From positions 4,964 to 42,953 of the forward strand of contig DGSP01000036.1 of the NCBI GenBank assembly GCA_002393555.1: a DNA stretch of 37,990 nucleotides, written 5' to 3'. This document shows, one piece after another, positions 37,985 through 37,990 of this stretch. Source of the DNA: Prevotellaceae bacterium UBA4359 (GTDB lineage: Bacteria; Bacteroidota; Bacteroidia; Bacteroidales; Bacteroidaceae). The first letter of the stretch is position 1; every line of letters starts with the position of its first letter. The notes under the pieces are model-generated. The model did no database searches. It saw only the letters and a program-made list of their open reading frames with translations, and had not been told where the DNA came from. The position numbers and the translations under genes are program-made.

Positions 37985-37990
37985 AATTAC

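Noticed and set aside
1..37990. tRNA, rRNA, transposase or integrase genes
   Set aside because: I looked for cloverleaf-like segments and for recombinase motifs in both strands and saw none, so the insertions cannot be tied to a resident enzyme.

Overview
The window looks like a chromosomal segment of a Bacteroidales bacterium, most likely Prevotella-like. The reasons are: promoters of the Bacteroidetes form (TTTG, 19-20 nt, TAnnTTTG), few Shine-Dalgarno sites, lipoproteins with an acidic stretch after the lipobox Cys, BspA-type leucine-rich repeats, secreted proteins with short sorting-type C-terminal tails, and the housekeeping order mnmG-apt-uvrC-dtd-deoC. Genus is an inference.

Layout. 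(1) 1-13.3 kb: a 3,903-residue secreted mosaic protein and a surface lipoprotein that shares a module with it, lying between two copies of the 3' end of a THUMP-like methyltransferase gene (fragment at 237-377, complete gene at 13308-14543 on the minus strand). (2) 14.5-15.1 kb: a non-coding 23-bp minisatellite between inverted copies of a short dispersed repeat. (3) 15.1-25.3 kb: housekeeping core of mnmG, apt, uvrC, dtd, deoC, a polyprenyl diphosphate synthase (minus) and polA. Two 16-bp sites matching the parS consensus flank apt, suggesting an origin-proximal position. (4) 25.4-29.1 kb: a membrane protein with a Bacteroidetes-type N-terminal domain (minus), divergent from a cluster of two lipoproteins, a truncated secreted peptide and a secreted protein. 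(5) 29.15-33.4 kb: a small nested palindromic element, a secreted endonuclease/exonuclease/phosphatase-family protein, and an A+T-rich BspA-like gene lying between two copies of the endonuclease gene's 3' end plus the promoter behind it. (6) 33.4-35.8 kb: three small-gene cassettes, each behind a near-identical promoter: DUF3791/DUF3990/small partner, a decayed DUF4160 with intact DUF2442, and intact DUF4160-DUF2442. (7) 35.8-38 kb: a long gene-free stretch and a secreted S41-family peptidase with a strong terminator.

Themes worth following: surface-protein cargo bounded by duplicated gene 3' ends, seen twice independently; intergenic tandem repeats of unrelated sequence that all have a 23-bp period, seen at three loci; heptanucleotide tandem repeats forming inverted arms on both sides of polA; a shared promoter that apparently travels with toxin-antitoxin-like cassettes; and the parS pair. 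All alignments and counts were done by eye.
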